From a bacterium (GTDB lineage: Bacteria > Bdellovibrionota_C > UBA2361 > RFPC01): DNA of 64,000 nucleotides. Within the stretch, counting starts at the first letter, position 1, and each line of letters starts with the position of its first letter. Below the pieces are notes generated by a model. It was not told the origin of the DNA. It did not search any database and worked only from the letters and a program-made list of their open reading frames with translations. The DNA is taken from the NCBI GenBank assembly GCA_030431715.1, contig JAUIIO010000012.1, positions 1 through 64,000 on the forward strand, read 5' to 3'. This document shows positions 38,207 to 47,268 of the stretch, one piece after another. Position numbers and translations under genes: made by a program.

Positions 38207-38860
38207 GAGCTTTGATTCAACCCAGGATTTGAGGGCTTTCATGGTTTGGCTGCCTATTTTGTGGCCTACTTCTTCTTCGCAGAATTCAACTGCGGCCCCT
38301 TCGCTAAGGAGTTTATCTCGATCTTTTCTGGCACGTTCAATGGGGATAATTTCATCTGTAGTGCCGTGTCCCCAGAAGATTTGAGGCCAAGTTGGTGCAG
38401 GCTCAGAGGTTCTTTTCATTACGAATCCAGCGAGAATAGCGATGGCGTCGAGATGAACTTGTTCTTCTTGTACAAGGAGAGTGATTAGGCCAGAGCCCTG
38501 TGAGAAACCAAAGGCCAGAGTCGATACGGGAGTGAGGTCATAGTATGATGGCGCTTGGTGAGTGAACCTCGCGGCCTTTTGAGCAGATTGGAGAGCGATA
38601 TCGTACTCCTCGCTTTTATCTCCACCAACAGGCCACCAGCTATAGCCTCCTATCTCGTCATCGAGAGGAGCTTGTAGTGATATTATGTTTACTTTTTCAG
38701 GGAGTGAACGTCTAAACAGCCACATAACGTTATCGTTACCAGCACGACCGTGGATAAAGTATATGAGCGGAGCTGTCTGGTCATCACAGAACGAATAGTT
38801 GTGTATAAGCCCTAGCTTCCGGATGGCTTCAGGTGTGGCTTCGTCGGGTTTTTGAGTCAT
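38204..38860 (-). CDS. Alpha/beta hydrolase, phospholipase/carboxylesterase family (PF02230-like)
   Basis: The 218-residue protein has the nucleophile elbow GFSQG (in LAFGFSQGSGLITLL), HGRAG in the oxyanion region (YFIHGRAGNDN), and the Asp/His of the triad in GHGTTDEIIPIE and VGHKIG. The pattern is that of small serine carboxylesterases/lysophospholipases of the Abhydrolase_2 family. It is cytosolic, and the substrate is unknown. The small upstream gene ends 9 bp away, so they form an operon. Confidence 0.85.
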   Translation of the reverse strand: MTQKPDEATPEAIRKLGLIHNYSFCDDQTAPLIYFIHGRAGNDNVMWLFRRSLPEKVNIISLQAPLDDEIGGYSWWPVGGDKSEEYDIALQSAQKAARFTHQAPSYYDLTPVSTLAFGFSQGSGLITLLVQEEQVHLDAIAILAGFVMKRTSEPAPTWPQIFWGHGTTDEIIPIERARKDRDKLLSEGAAVEFCEEEVGHKIGSQTMKALKSWVESKL

Positions 38861-38869
38861 ATAGACAGA

Positions 38870-39193
38870 CTATAGTTGTTTTACAACTTTACTGCCAGTG
38901 TCAGTTATAATCGGTCTGTCGTCGGTTGGTTCACTCAGTCCGGTGATTACAAGTATTCGCTCTGCATCGACATTCAGATAGTCACATATAGCGCGAAAGG
39001 AGAAAATGTAATCTTCCTCGGGGCTAAGAAAGAACTCTGTAGCCTGCTTTTTCACATCACCGCTTTTCTTGACGTCATTCATCGCGGTCACAAGTATCGC
39101 ACGTAATAGGCTTTTCTCAGGCCATGCCGGATCGTATGGTTCACTCTCTTCGTTAGCGACGAATATAGCTGTGTCTTTTAGGTCTCGTGGCAT
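38870..39193 (-). CDS. Conserved-looking hypothetical protein, 107 residues
   Basis: An ATG with GGGGGT about 11 bases upstream and a tight 9-bp link to the esterase gene support it as real. The sequence is soluble and acidic-polar (EESEPYDPAWPEKSLLRAIL ... SPEEDYIFSFRAICDYLNVD ... ILVITGL). The middle 'YIFSFRAICDYLNVDAERI' resembles a short helix-turn-helix-like segment, as in some phage or plasmid regulators, but I cannot assign a family. Confidence 0.6.
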   Translation of the reverse strand: MPRDLKDTAIFVANEESEPYDPAWPEKSLLRAILVTAMNDVKKSGDVKKQATEFFLSPEEDYIFSFRAICDYLNVDAERILVITGLSEPTDDRPIITDTGSKVVKQL

Positions 39194-39324
39194 AGTATTG
39201 TTACCCCCGAAAATACGTATCGACTAGAACAGTTCTCACCTGAAGAAACTGTTTGCTCTTTCTTAAGATGGATCTGCTCAGATATCGTTCTAGTATTTTG
39301 CCAGGTAAAATTCGTATTTTCTCC

Positions 39325-39352
39325 TCAAGAAAACGAAACAAGATGCCGATAT
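39325..39352 (+). promoter_or_regulatory. Possible sigma-28-type promoter
   Basis: GCCGATAT (39345-39352) matches 7 of 8 bases of the FliA -10 consensus, and TCAA (39325-39328) lies 16 bases upstream in the -35 position. It is 73 bases before the ATG of the 84-residue gene. Weaker than the candidates at 26600 and 54689. Confidence 0.3.
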
Positions 39353-39425
39353 TGTTAATAGTACAAGGAAGTGCCGTACGAATAAGCTCTGGAAGGAGCA
39401 GAATTAAGCCATGGAGGGCTAAAAT

Positions 39426-39680
39426 ATGAAAATTGAACTCTACAGGGGTGATCCCTATACGTCGCACATAAGACACAGCGAGCGAGCCAAAAAGCAGAAC
39501 CTTACGACTACTGATGCCGTCGGTCTTGACCCCGACCGTGAGCGCAAAAAACGTCAGCAAGATCTGCACGAACAGCTGAAAAATAAGACAAATTCTACAC
39601 ACGAAGATGATGACGCACCTCATCCAGTCGCGGGCGAACTTTCTTCTTCAGAGGGTGGACATATTGATGTCGTTGTTTAA
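39426..39680 (+). CDS. Hypothetical hydrophilic protein, 84 residues
   Basis: GGAGGG lies 7 bases before the ATG, a near-ideal ribosome binding site. The product is highly charged and probably disordered (RHSERAKKQNLTTTDAV, then DPDRERKKRQQDLHEQL), ending SSSEGGHIDVVV. It has no signal peptide or membrane part. The C-terminus resembles that of the 102-residue protein at 54743-55051 (DDSESGRLLTVA): both end in SE-x-G-[HR]-[IL] followed by small hydrophobics. Family unknown. A hairpin overlaps its stop codon. Confidence 0.6.
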   Translation: MKIELYRGDPYTSHIRHSERAKKQNLTTTDAVGLDPDRERKKRQQDLHEQLKNKTNSTHEDDDAPHPVAGELSSSEGGHIDVVV

Positions 39681-39692
39681 TTGAAACAACGA
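39670..39692 (+). terminator. Perfect 9-bp hairpin at the end of the 84-residue gene
   Basis: TCGTTGTTT (39670-39678) pairs with AAACAACGA (39684-39692) around a 5-base loop. It includes the stop codon of the small gene and precedes the convergent histidine-kinase stop at 39705. A bidirectional terminator is likely, though no long T-run follows. Confidence 0.45.
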
Positions 39693-39704
39693 TGTTGATA
39701 CAGA

Positions 39705-41663
39705 TCAGTGAATAATATCTTCAATTCCAAGTAGCTTTGGTGAGCTATACTCATTTTGAGCATCTTCTCGTGACTTTTCGTTTGCGAGGAGATCTAGCTC
39801 GTCGCGGTCGATAATGTCTCCTTGGTAGGTGCCATCGATTAATTCACGGCAGGTGGTAGACAGCGCATGAAGGTCCAGAGGTTTAATTAAGCAGCGATCC
39901 ACCCCAACTCTAAGGTATTTCTCAATGTCAAATACAAAGGCCCTACTACTCAGAAGAAGCAGCGGTAGTGAGCTTTGCATGGCGGCATCACGAATAATAT
40001 CGACGGTGTCATCTTGTGGGTTATCAATGATGTTATTATCAATAACTACTATGTCGATCCGTGAAGATTTCAGGATCTGTTCAGCTTTCCCCTTTGATTC
40101 AGCCAAGTAGATATTGAAATTTCTACTCTTAAGATATTTAGCTACAATATCGCGCTCTCCGTCTGCTCGCTGTAGAAGAAGAAGGGAGTTTCCCTTACCG
40201 TCAATTCGCAACGGCTCAGTACGAGTGTCTTGAGTAATGTCACGCTCAGGTTGAGTCGCGTCAAATATAAGCCAGAAGTGTGTGCCTTTTCCTGGTGTAG
40301 ATTCGAAATCGATTGAGCCGCCGTTTACCTCTACCATTCGCTTGGTAAGCGACATTCCAAGGCCAGTGCCCACCTGACTTAGTGCGTATGCATCCTCTAC
40401 TCTCTCAAAGGCACTAAATACTTTGTGACGCTGACTTGCGGCAATACCTATTCCATTATCTTTAACATGAATTTTAATCTTATTGCCGGGGATTCGCTCT
40501 GACCAGATCTCAATATCTCCACCTGTGGGGGTATATTTAATCGCATTGGTAAGTAAGTTAATAAGAATTTGTCTCATATGTTTCCGATCGGCTGAGACTG
40601 CGAGTGCTTCTTGTTGTGGCCGAAGTCTTATGGTGTGATTTTTATCATCTGCTTGTTTCCTGACGACGTTAAAAATATCCTTTGTAATATCGTGTACGAG
40701 GAGGGTTGTTTTCTGTGGAAAGAGTTTTCCTGACTCAATTTTTGCGTAATCGAGCACATCGTCAATGAGCTCTAATAGGTGTGTTCCATTTACCTGAATA
40801 AGATTGAGAGTTTCTGCCTGTTCGTCAGTCACTCCACCGCAAATTCCGTCTAACACAAGCTCTGTAGCATTCATCATAATACCAAGAGGCGCTCTAAGCT
40901 CATGACTAAGATTTGCGAGGAAGCCAGTTTTGGCCTTAATAGATTCCTCAGAGGTTGATTTCATTCTAAGGAGTTCGCCAGTGTATTGTGCATTTAAAAT
41001 AGCTACCCCGCTCTGAATGGCGAGAAGCTGTAGTATCTGGCGATCGGAGCTCGAAGGTACGGCCTTAAGAGGGAGTGCTATACGAAGACTGCCAAGAATA
41101 GTTCCTGCAAATGCTACCGGTTGTATGAGCACGTTTGGTTCTGGATCGATCTCTTTGCCTTCCATAGCGCCTGAGAGCATTGCCTGAGCAGATGTCATAA
41201 ATGGCTTACCGACAACGAAAGATGAGTGATAGGTTCTGCTTTCACTATCAAATAGAGCTAATTCCGCCGATTCTGCTTTTAAAAGAGTGTGTGCTGAGGC
41301 CACGATCTTGTCTAAAGCTCTGGCTAGGTCTTGTTTGTTTGTTATTCGCTGCTCTAAAAGATTTACAGAAAGAAGAGATCTTGTCCGTATGGTTTCTTGA
41401 AGTACGCTTGTCAGGAGATCTCCTTCGCGGAATACGATTCCTGAATCTTTCGCGATCTTTCGTATGCTCTCTGAGTACTTCCAACGCCAGTGAACATAGG
41501 CGGCAATTGTGCACCATGAGATAAAATTAACGAGAAGTACAAAATGAGCCTTCTGAAAAAAGAGTTGTTTATCTACGAGAAAGAAGACGACAGGGAGTAT
41601 CGCGCACGTTATGGTAAACGCCATTAAGAAGCCCTGAATAAGTCTTATAAGTTTTTTCAACAT
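39705..41663 (-). CDS. Hybrid sensor histidine kinase with GAF and divergent receiver domain
   Basis: The 652-residue protein has two N-terminal membrane segments (~11-31 and ~40-58) and almost no periplasmic loop, then a GAF-like region (~105-230). HisKA follows with H254 in SHELRAPLG, and then HATPase_c with N373 (NLLTNAIKY), DNGIGI and GTGLGMSL. A C-terminal receiver (~490-610) keeps the phosphoacceptor-like D542 (VVIDNNI) and K594 (LIKPL), but in place of the acidic pair after strand 1 it has LLLLQRAD, so Mg binding and phosphotransfer may be weakened. No partner regulator is adjacent. The signal is unknown, probably intracellular or membrane-state. Confidence 0.9.
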   Translation of the reverse strand: MLKKLIRLIQGFLMAFTITCAILPVVFFLVDKQLFFQKAHFVLLVNFISWCTIAAYVHWRWKYSESIRKIAKDSGIVFREGDLLTSVLQETIRTRSLLSVNLLEQRITNKQDLARALDKIVASAHTLLKAESAELALFDSESRTYHSSFVVGKPFMTSAQAMLSGAMEGKEIDPEPNVLIQPVAFAGTILGSLRIALPLKAVPSSSDRQILQLLAIQSGVAILNAQYTGELLRMKSTSEESIKAKTGFLANLSHELRAPLGIMMNATELVLDGICGGVTDEQAETLNLIQVNGTHLLELIDDVLDYAKIESGKLFPQKTTLLVHDITKDIFNVVRKQADDKNHTIRLRPQQEALAVSADRKHMRQILINLLTNAIKYTPTGGDIEIWSERIPGNKIKIHVKDNGIGIAASQRHKVFSAFERVEDAYALSQVGTGLGMSLTKRMVEVNGGSIDFESTPGKGTHFWLIFDATQPERDITQDTRTEPLRIDGKGNSLLLLQRADGERDIVAKYLKSRNFNIYLAESKGKAEQILKSSRIDIVVIDNNIIDNPQDDTVDIIRDAAMQSSLPLLLLSSRAFVFDIEKYLRVGVDRCLIKPLDLHALSTTCRELIDGTYQGDIIDRDELDLLANEKSREDAQNEYSSPKLLGIEDIIH

Positions 41664-41774
41664 ATCGTCTTATATATATGATCGGCAGTATTGTGTAATA
41701 CGCTTAGTATAAGATGCGTTTTTGGTGATGAGGTAGTAATAAATTGGTGTATAAGAACGTGCGCTGAGGACTAG

Positions 41775-41925
41775 TACCTTGTCCTGCTCCTAGTCCTATT
41801 CCTTGTCCATCAATGGCCCTAGGTATTTTTCGTAGTAAGACATGATTATAAGTACTCTCACGAATGGTGAGGTCATTTGGAGTTTCTGCTTGGGGCAGGA
41901 TTAAGACTAGGAGCAAGACAAGGTA
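41775..41925. repeat. Family C repeat C2
   Basis: The left arm (41775-41810: TACCTTGTCCTGCTCCTAGT...) and right arm (41891-41925: GGGGCAGGATTAAGACTAGG...) are inverted hexamer-periodic tracts as in C1, but here the loop is about 80 bp. The right arm ends about 10 bases from the guaA stop codon, again directly 3' of a leftward gene. Confidence 0.7.
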
Positions 41926-41934
41926 GTGAACTCC

Positions 41935-43494
41935 CTATTCCCACTCAATGGTAGCTGGTGGTTTGCTGGAGATGTCTAAGACTACGCGGTTGATTCCTTT
42001 GACCTCGTTAATGATCCGGTTGCTGACCTTTGAGAGAACTTCGTGTGGGAAGTCAAACCAATCAGCTGTCATACCGTCCTGTGATGTTACGGCGCGTAAA
42101 GCTATGACCTGTTCGTATGTTCTTCCGTCTCCCATTACGCCAACTGATTTAATTGGAAGGAGTACAGCGAAAGCCTGCCAGATGTCATCATATATTCCGG
42201 CTTCCTGTATCTCGTGACGGAAAATGGCGTCAGATTCTCTTAGGAGGTGGAGGCGTTCCTCGGTAATGTCGCCAAGTATTCTAACGGCTAAGCCGGGACC
42301 CGGAAATGGATGTCTCATAAGAATTGCTTCGGGTATACCCAGATCTCTTCCTACCTGCCGTACCTCGTCTTTAAAAAGCTCTCTAAAAGGCTCAATAAGC
42401 TCTAGCTGCATGGTTTCGGGAAGTCCACCTACGTTATGGTGGGTTTTAATAGTAGTTGAGGGGCCACCAAATGAGGAAACGCTTTCAACGACGTCGGGAT
42501 AGAGTGTTCCCTGAACAAGGTGTGAGACGTTTGAAATACGCTTTGCCTCTTCGTCAAAAACTTCAATGAACGTATGACCAATAATCTTTCGCTTCTTTTC
42601 CGGATCAGTTTCGCCGCTAAGAGCAGTAAGGAATCTATCTGCAGCACGAGCTACATGGATATTAAGACCGAGGCCGTCTGGTCCAAGTTTGCTGACTACC
42701 TCTTCGACTTCATCCTTACGTAGTAGACCGTTATCAACAAAGATACAGTGTAAGTTCTGCCCTATCGCTTTATTTACAAGAACAGCAGCAACTGAAGAGT
42801 CTACTCCGCCACTAAGACCGCATATTACCTGAGAACCTTCAGGAACCATGCCGCGGATATTTTCAATTGATGTTTCAATAAAGTTTGCCGGGCTCCAATC
42901 AGGGGTAATCTCAGCTATCTTAAAGAGAAAATTTGAGAGCATGTCTTTACCACGCTCCGTATGAACAACTTCCGGATGAAATTGGAGACCATAGAGTTTC
43001 TTGTCACGGTTCCCTATCGCTGCAACGGGGGCTCCCTTACTGCTAGCAAGAACTTCAAATCCAGAAGGAGCTACTTCAACGTGATCGCCGTGGCTCATCC
43101 AAACACAGGTAGATTCGTCAACTTCAAAGCTTTGAAAAAGAGAGTCGATACGGTGTACATGAACTTGTGCGCGGCCGTATTCACGACTTGTTCCCTGTCC
43201 CAGTGTTCCGCCGTGGTGTAGGGAGAGAAGTTGCATTCCGTAGCAGATACCAAGTGTCGGGAGATTGTGGTCTAACCACGAGGAGTCGAAATCCGGGGCA
43301 TCGTCGCCACCAACACTCGCGGGTCCACCAGATAGAATAAGAGCTTTGACCTTTGAGAAGTCTACCTCTTTCGGATCTTTATAACAGGGCATGATCTCGC
43401 TAAAGACTCCAAGCTCACGAATTCTTCTCGTTATAAGCTGAGTGTATTGAGATCCGAAGTCGAGAACTAATACTGATCCTGATATGTTATCCAT
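41935..43494 (-). CDS. guaA: GMP synthase (glutamine-hydrolysing)
   Basis: This encodes 519 residues, full length. The class I glutamine amidotransferase domain has Cys84 in GICYGMQ and the His/Glu pair in QFHPEVVH. The ATP pyrophosphatase domain has the PP-loop [10 protein letters not shown] (about residue 230). The C-terminal dimerisation domain ends [17 protein letters not shown], the typical GuaA terminus. The enzyme converts XMP to GMP using glutamine and ATP. Its start overlaps the end of der by 8 bp, so it is part of the rnc-der-guaA operon. A family C repeat follows. Confidence 0.98.
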   Translation of the reverse strand: MDNISGSVLVLDFGSQYTQLITRRIRELGVFSEIMPCYKDPKEVDFSKVKALILSGGPASVGGDDAPDFDSSWLDHNLPTLGICYGMQLLSLHHGGTLGQGTSREYGRAQVHVHRIDSLFQSFEVDESTCVWMSHGDHVEVAPSGFEVLASSKGAPVAAIGNRDKKLYGLQFHPEVVHTERGKDMLSNFLFKIAEITPDWSPANFIETSIENIRGMVPEGSQVICGLSGGVDSSVAAVLVNKAIGQNLHCIFVDNGLLRKDEVEEVVSKLGPDGLGLNIHVARAADRFLTALSGETDPEKKRKIIGHTFIEVFDEEAKRISNVSHLVQGTLYPDVVESVSSFGGPSTTIKTHHNVGGLPETMQLELIEPFRELFKDEVRQVGRDLGIPEAILMRHPFPGPGLAVRILGDITEERLHLLRESDAIFRHEIQEAGIYDDIWQAFAVLLPIKSVGVMGDGRTYEQVIALRAVTSQDGMTADWFDFPHEVLSKVSNRIINEVKGINRVVLDISSKPPATIEWE

Positions 43495-44866
43495 TTGCGC
43501 TTTGTACCCTATCCTGTTTTTCAGTTCGCTTTCTCATGAAAATCTTAATATCACTTCCCGGAAAAGGATAGTGTTTGCGGATAGAATTTTTAATATAGCG
43601 CTCATATGAGAAGTTAATCTTCCCGGGATGGTTCATAAATAACACTATAGTTGGAGGTTTCTGAGCTATCTGGGTAGCAAAAAAGAGTTTAATTGGCTGT
43701 CCTCGGTACACAGGAGGAGGCTTGCGGTGAAATGCTCGCTCAAGAATCTGATTGAGCTCTGAGGTCTGTATTCTCGTCAGAGCAAGCTCGTAGATTTCTT
43801 TTGCCTTGGAGAGCACTGATGGGCAACGCTTTCCGGTTAAGGCCGAAATGAAGAGTATCGGAGCATAGCGACAGAAACGAAGCGAATCATGAATCTTGCG
43901 CTCAGTTTCTTTGGCTGTTTTATGATCTTTTTCTACGAGGTCCCATTTGTTAACGACGATCATGAAGGGAATTCCGCGCTCGTGAATGAGTCCGGCAATT
44001 TTACTGTCTTGCTCGTTTGGGCTCTCTTCACCGGGTTCAATAAGTAAGATCGCAACATCGCATTGAGCGAGAGAGCGTAGCGTTCTCAAGTTACTGTACC
44101 GCTCAACAGTAGCTTCCTCTATCTTCGACTTCTTTCTAAGACCGGCGGTATCAACAAGCATGTACTGTTGTCCATCCCTTGTAAGCTCAATATCGATACT
44201 ATCTCTCGTGGTACCAGAATGGTCAGATGTTATGAGCCGGTCTTCACCAAGAAGTTTGTTGATAAAAGTAGATTTTCCAACATTGGGACGTCCAAGTATT
44301 GCTACACGGATAATATCATCTTCTTGTTCTGCGTTTTTGGAAAGAAGATCCATAGAGTCCAATTTATTACGCAGGAGTGCCACGAGTTCACCAGTGCCTT
44401 GATTGTGAGCGGTACTCATACAGAAGTATTCATCAATACCAAGGTTATAGAACTCTACCGCATCGTTTACTGTTGATGGCTTTTCACATTTATTGACAAT
44501 CCACATGACGTCTTTCTGAGATTTTCTGAGCCTGTCAACTACTTCACCATCATGTGGATGGGGACCTGCTACACCATCAAAGACACAGAGGATAAGATCG
44601 GCTTCTTGAATTGCGAGTTCTGCTTGTTCACGTACAGAATCAGCAAACGGCCCGTCGTCCTCTCCAACGATTCCACCTGTATCGATGAGCCTAAAATCAA
44701 AGCCGTGTTTTGTGACGTGGGTATATGCACGGTCGCGTGTAACGCCAGGACGGTCTTCGACGATAGCGAGGCGCTTTCCGCAAAGTACATTAAAGAGTGT
44801 GGATTTTCCTACGTTGGTACGACCTACGATCGCAACAAGAGGAGTTCTGTTACTTTTGTTACTCAT
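43487..44866 (-). CDS. der: Ribosome-associated GTPase Der (EngA)
   Basis: This encodes 459 residues with two tandem G domains, diagnostic of Der. The first has [19 protein letters not shown] and NKCE, and the second has [22 protein letters not shown] and NKWD. The C-terminal KH-like domain follows ([22 protein letters not shown]). Der acts in assembly of the 50S ribosomal subunit. The coding region overlaps rnc upstream and guaA downstream by 8 bp each, so the three are translated from one mRNA. Confidence 0.97.
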   Translation of the reverse strand: MSNKSNRTPLVAIVGRTNVGKSTLFNVLCGKRLAIVEDRPGVTRDRAYTHVTKHGFDFRLIDTGGIVGEDDGPFADSVREQAELAIQEADLILCVFDGVAGPHPHDGEVVDRLRKSQKDVMWIVNKCEKPSTVNDAVEFYNLGIDEYFCMSTAHNQGTGELVALLRNKLDSMDLLSKNAEQEDDIIRVAILGRPNVGKSTFINKLLGEDRLITSDHSGTTRDSIDIELTRDGQQYMLVDTAGLRKKSKIEEATVERYSNLRTLRSLAQCDVAILLIEPGEESPNEQDSKIAGLIHERGIPFMIVVNKWDLVEKDHKTAKETERKIHDSLRFCRYAPILFISALTGKRCPSVLSKAKEIYELALTRIQTSELNQILERAFHRKPPPVYRGQPIKLFFATQIAQKPPTIVLFMNHPGKINFSYERYIKNSIRKHYPFPGSDIKIFMRKRTEKQDRVQSANG

Positions 44867-45611
44867 TTTGATTACCTTCCTGTTGATTCTCGTCCTTAAG
44901 TTTACTTAGTGCCTTGTAGGCCGCGAGTTGTTGTGAAGCTTTTTTCGTTGTCCCCCTTCCTCGCCCTGTAATCTTGCCATTAATTTTTACAACAGAAACA
45001 AACGTTGGGGCGTGTTCTGGTCCTTCCACGCATTCAAGAAGATACTCCGGTGGATTTAGGCCAGCTACGTGGAGGGCTTCTTGTAGCTCAGTCTTGGGAT
45101 CTGTTGGGACAACTGTATTGATTTGCTCACCGTAGAGCTTTTCAATTATAGAAAAAGCAACATTAAACCCTGCCTCGCGGTAGATTGCGCCGATTACACT
45201 TTCAAAAACATCAGCAAGTATAGAAGGTCGATAATTCCCCCGATTCGCAAGCTCCCCCCTGCTGACGATTATATATTCACTGAGATTAAGTGATTTTGCG
45301 ATCGATGCTAGAGATCGTGTGTTTACGAGCGCTGCTCTCATTTTAGACAGTTCTCCTTCACGTGCTTCGGGGTGCTGTTCGATAAGGAGGTGGGCTACGG
45401 TTAGGTCCAGTACCGCGTCACCTAAAAATTCAAGACGCTCGTAGTCTTTGCCCTGCCCGTTTTTTTTAAGTGCGGAACGGTGCGTGAGTGCGCGCTCAAG
45501 AAGTGAATTGTCAGTGAAGGAGTATCCGAGTTTTGTCTGAAGTTCTTGCGGATCTCCCATTTGGGAATCTGTTGATTCAATTTCCCCTGTATTGTCTTCT
45601 GGTAGTGTCAT
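44859..45611 (-). CDS. rnc: Ribonuclease III
   Basis: The 250-residue protein has the RNase III signature RLEFLGDAVLDLTV (about residues 63-76), the second acidic site DVFESVIGAIY, and a C-terminal double-stranded RNA-binding domain (DPKTELQEALH ... GRGRGTTKKASQQLAAYKAL). It cleaves double-stranded RNA, matures rRNA and regulates mRNAs. It heads the rnc-der-guaA operon. The untranslated region upstream contains a long imperfect hairpin (45681-45768), which could be a self-cleavage site as in the E. coli rnc leader, although wobble pairs suggest that the other strand may be the functional one. Confidence 0.97.
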   Translation of the reverse strand: MTLPEDNTGEIESTDSQMGDPQELQTKLGYSFTDNSLLERALTHRSALKKNGQGKDYERLEFLGDAVLDLTVAHLLIEQHPEAREGELSKMRAALVNTRSLASIAKSLNLSEYIIVSRGELANRGNYRPSILADVFESVIGAIYREAGFNVAFSIIEKLYGEQINTVVPTDPKTELQEALHVAGLNPPEYLLECVEGPEHAPTFVSVVKINGKITGRGRGTTKKASQQLAAYKALSKLKDENQQEGNQNE

Positions 45612-45680
45612 CCTATTACTCTCAAATGAAGAGTTCTGTGCAAACGTGCATACATCTGCACCGTGTTCAATTTATGTAAG

Positions 45681-45768
45681 GGGGAATTGATGTATTCCTT
45701 GCTTGGGCCCATGTCGTGCACGTGTGGTGCATCGGACCTCAGAAGCCGGGGAAGACAGCAATCTCCTC
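45681..45768 (+). ncRNA. Rod-like 88-nt hairpin, unassigned structured RNA
   Basis: Successive helices pair in register: GGGGA/TCCTC (one G-T), ATTG/CAAT, TGT/ACA, TTCCTT/GGGGAA (two G-U), GCTT/AAGC, a loose GGG/CTC section, then GTGCAC/GTGCAT capped by GTGTG. Single mismatches or bulges separate the blocks, as in 4.5S or 6S-type rods. G-U pairs are allowed only in the rightward RNA, so that strand folds better. The SRP GGAA tetraloop motif is absent, so it is not typical 4.5S RNA. Alternatively it is a leader element of rnc on the other strand. Confidence 0.4.
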
Positions 45769-45880
45769 TTCTCGCGTAAGGGCCATATATTAGCATATCT
45801 TCGATCCCTATTAAAATAGATTGGCCATAAATTACCATGTGATTTCTTGCTTTTAGGGCAGTTACTCACTATCGTAACGG

Positions 45881-45889
45881 TGTTATATT
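45881..45889 (+). promoter_or_regulatory. Extended -10 promoter for the EEP-family gene
   Basis: TGTTATATT fits TGnTATAAT with one mismatch. It resembles the extended -10 at 32170 (TGTTATAAT). A transcript from here would have a leader of about 140 nt including the hairpin at 45975-46011. Confidence 0.35.
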
Positions 45890-45974
45890 GCTCTTTGCTA
45901 TTTGAATATTTGTAGAAGTTTGGTCGTGTCGCCTCTGATAGAGCCTGTTATCTCTCCCCCGAGTATGGCCTCTG

Positions 45975-46011
45975 TCAGGGTGCGGTACGGTACCCCCCTG
46001 AAGGTTTTGTT
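45975..46011 (+). terminator. Terminator-like hairpin in the leader of the EEP-family gene
   Basis: TCAGGG (45975-45980) pairs with CCCTGA (45996-46001), with GGTAC/GTACC able to pair inside. It is followed by AGGTTTTGTT. Lying about 30 bases upstream of the ribosome binding site, it could act as an attenuator. Confidence 0.35.
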
Positions 46012-46032
46012 CCAAAACGGAATGAGGTTCAA

Positions 46033-46935
46033 ATGAATCGTCGTCTCATAATAGGTGCGATTGCCAGCTCTATCACCGCTCTTGTTGTGGTGCTTGCTGG
46101 TAGTCAGATCTACGAACGCTACTATTCGACAGGTCAGGACAGCTCACTTGTTATCGTCTCGTGGAATATCGAGGCCGATGGCAGTGATGCGCAAACGATC
46201 GGGAAGACCATCTCGACTCAGGAAGATTGCGCTCTTTGGGGCCTGTGCGAGGTAGATGAGTACTCTAAGTACTCGTACCTGCGTGATGCAAGCACGGGAA
46301 GAGGTAGTGTGTTTCGTTGTATTGTTGGGATGAGTAGTTTTGAGGAGCTTAAGTTAGCTATTCTTTACGACTCATCTCGGCTAAAGAAGATCTCGGTATT
46401 TGAGCTTAACAAACTTAAGGGCGTTGACGATCGCGGTAGATATCCGCTCTGCGTTCACTTCTGGGATCGCCAGAGTAAGCGTGAATTTCTGTTCGTGATG
46501 AACCATTTCAGGCGAACAGACGTGCGGCAACGTAACGCCGAAGCTACAGGCCTTAGGGCTTGGGCCGAGGAGCAAACGCTTCCGGTTATTATTGCCGGAG
46601 ATCTCAACATGGATTGGGACATTGAAACCCAGGAAGGCAACGACGCCTTCATTACTCTAACTGAGGGAGATTGTCTTACATGGATAAAGCCGGCTGAGCT
46701 GAAAAAAACTCAGATTAGCGAGGACTATAACTCGATACTGGACGCCACTATGGTCAACAGTGTCGCCCTCGATGATGGCTGGAGCTTTAGCTCGGAAATC
46801 CTCGCTATCAAAGGCGACTTTCCTACTCAAGATGAGCTCAACGGTGATGATGGTGCTCATGTTCGTTTGAGGCTTAATAGCACAAGCGATCACCGCCCTA
46901 TTCGTACTGTTGCAAAAATCCCCGGGCGCATATAG
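46033..46935 (+). CDS. Membrane-anchored or exported endonuclease/exonuclease/phosphatase-fold protein
   Basis: The 300-residue protein begins MNRRLIIGAIASSITALVVVL, an uncleaved or cleaved signal segment, so the enzyme acts outside the cytoplasm. The EEP-fold motifs follow in order: VSWNIEA, LCEVDEY (metal Glu), NHFRR, AGDLNMDWD (metal Asp/Asn) and NSTSDHRPI (final Asp-His). This superfamily includes DNase I-like nucleases and phospho-diesterases of lipids. The substrate is unknown. GAGG lies 7 bases before the ATG. It lies between the rnc operon and an ABC-like gene, with no clear operon partner. Confidence 0.85.
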   Translation: MNRRLIIGAIASSITALVVVLAGSQIYERYYSTGQDSSLVIVSWNIEADGSDAQTIGKTISTQEDCALWGLCEVDEYSKYSYLRDASTGRGSVFRCIVGMSSFEELKLAILYDSSRLKKISVFELNKLKGVDDRGRYPLCVHFWDRQSKREFLFVMNHFRRTDVRQRNAEATGLRAWAEEQTLPVIIAGDLNMDWDIETQEGNDAFITLTEGDCLTWIKPAELKKTQISEDYNSILDATMVNSVALDDGWSFSSEILAIKGDFPTQDELNGDDGAHVRLRLNSTSDHRPIRTVAKIPGRI

Positions 46936-46970
46936 CCGGGAACGTAACAATCAACACAGGAGGAGTGCCC

Positions 46971-47009
46971 ATGAAGCATTCTGGCGGTGTTGTAAGGTTT
47001 CTCCTATAA
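46971..47009 (+). CDS. Possible 12-codon micro-ORF
   Basis: GGAGGAG is 5 bases before an ATG that opens MKHSGGVVRFLL and then stops. The ribosome binding site is stronger than those of most genes nearby. It may be a remnant of a gene start disrupted by the family A repeat, or a translated small peptide. Evidence is only the binding site. Confidence 0.25.
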   Translation: MKHSGGVVRFLL

Positions 47010-47042
47010 GGGGGTCCGTACTGCACTGTCTTATCTGTATGA

Positions 47043-47177
47043 ATCCTCTCTGTGTCCTCTGTGAGCTCTGTGTTTTTTTTTATTTTCTATGGTGCTAACG
47101 CTACTCAATTTGATTGCCTGACACTTCGTTTCATTTCGAAACACAGAGAGCACAGAGACGCTTCGCTTCTCAGAGGT
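47043..47177. repeat. Family A repeat A3
   Basis: The left arm 47043-47080 (CCTCTCTGTGTCCTCTGTGA...) and the right arm 47139-47177 (AAACACAGAGAGCACAGAGA, then CGCTTCGCTTCTCAGAGG) flank a core with TATTTTCTATGGTGCTAACGC, close to A1 (TATTTTCATGGTGCTATCGC) and A4. The CGCTTCGCTTC insert is shared with A4 and inverted in A2. Confidence 0.8.
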
Positions 47178-47268
47178 GTAAGACTCGATGTTAAGAGAGA
47201 GTAGATGACGTCTTTAGGAGTTTTGACATAGAGAGACTTCGATTACGGCTTAATGATGTGGGGAGAAT

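Larger units (their letters stand above)
45612..46032. other. 421-bp divergent intergenic region with structured RNA candidates
   Basis: No convincing coding region is present; a 76-codon frame on the minus strand has no ribosome binding site and crosses the hairpin. Contents are the rod-like hairpin 45681-45768, a GTGCA/TGCAC mini-hairpin near 45643-45658, an extended -10 promoter at 45881-45889 for the rightward gene, and a terminator-like leader hairpin at 45975-46011. Confidence 0.6.

Noticed and set aside
39268..39429. 55-codon rightward frame ending ATGA-overlapped with the 84-residue gene
   Set aside because: No ribosome binding site and a basic, low-information sequence; the overlap may be chance. 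Kept in mind only as a possible leader ORF.
39201..39623. 140-codon leftward frame opposite the 84-residue gene
   Set aside because: Composition is implausible, no ribosome binding site, and the opposite-strand gene has an excellent one.
41704..41916. 70-codon leftward frame after the histidine kinase region
   Set aside because: It runs through both arms of the family C repeat, so the open frame is a product of the hexamer periodicity.
45681..45768. 4.5S (SRP) or 6S RNA gene
   Set aside because: The rod shape fits, and the CGGACCTCAGAAGCC segment recalls 6S, but the SRP GGAA tetraloop motif and a clear 6S central bubble are missing, so no class is assigned.
45608..45838. 76-codon leftward frame upstream of rnc
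   Set aside because: It crosses the rod-like hairpin, lacks a ribosome binding site and reads as non-protein-like.
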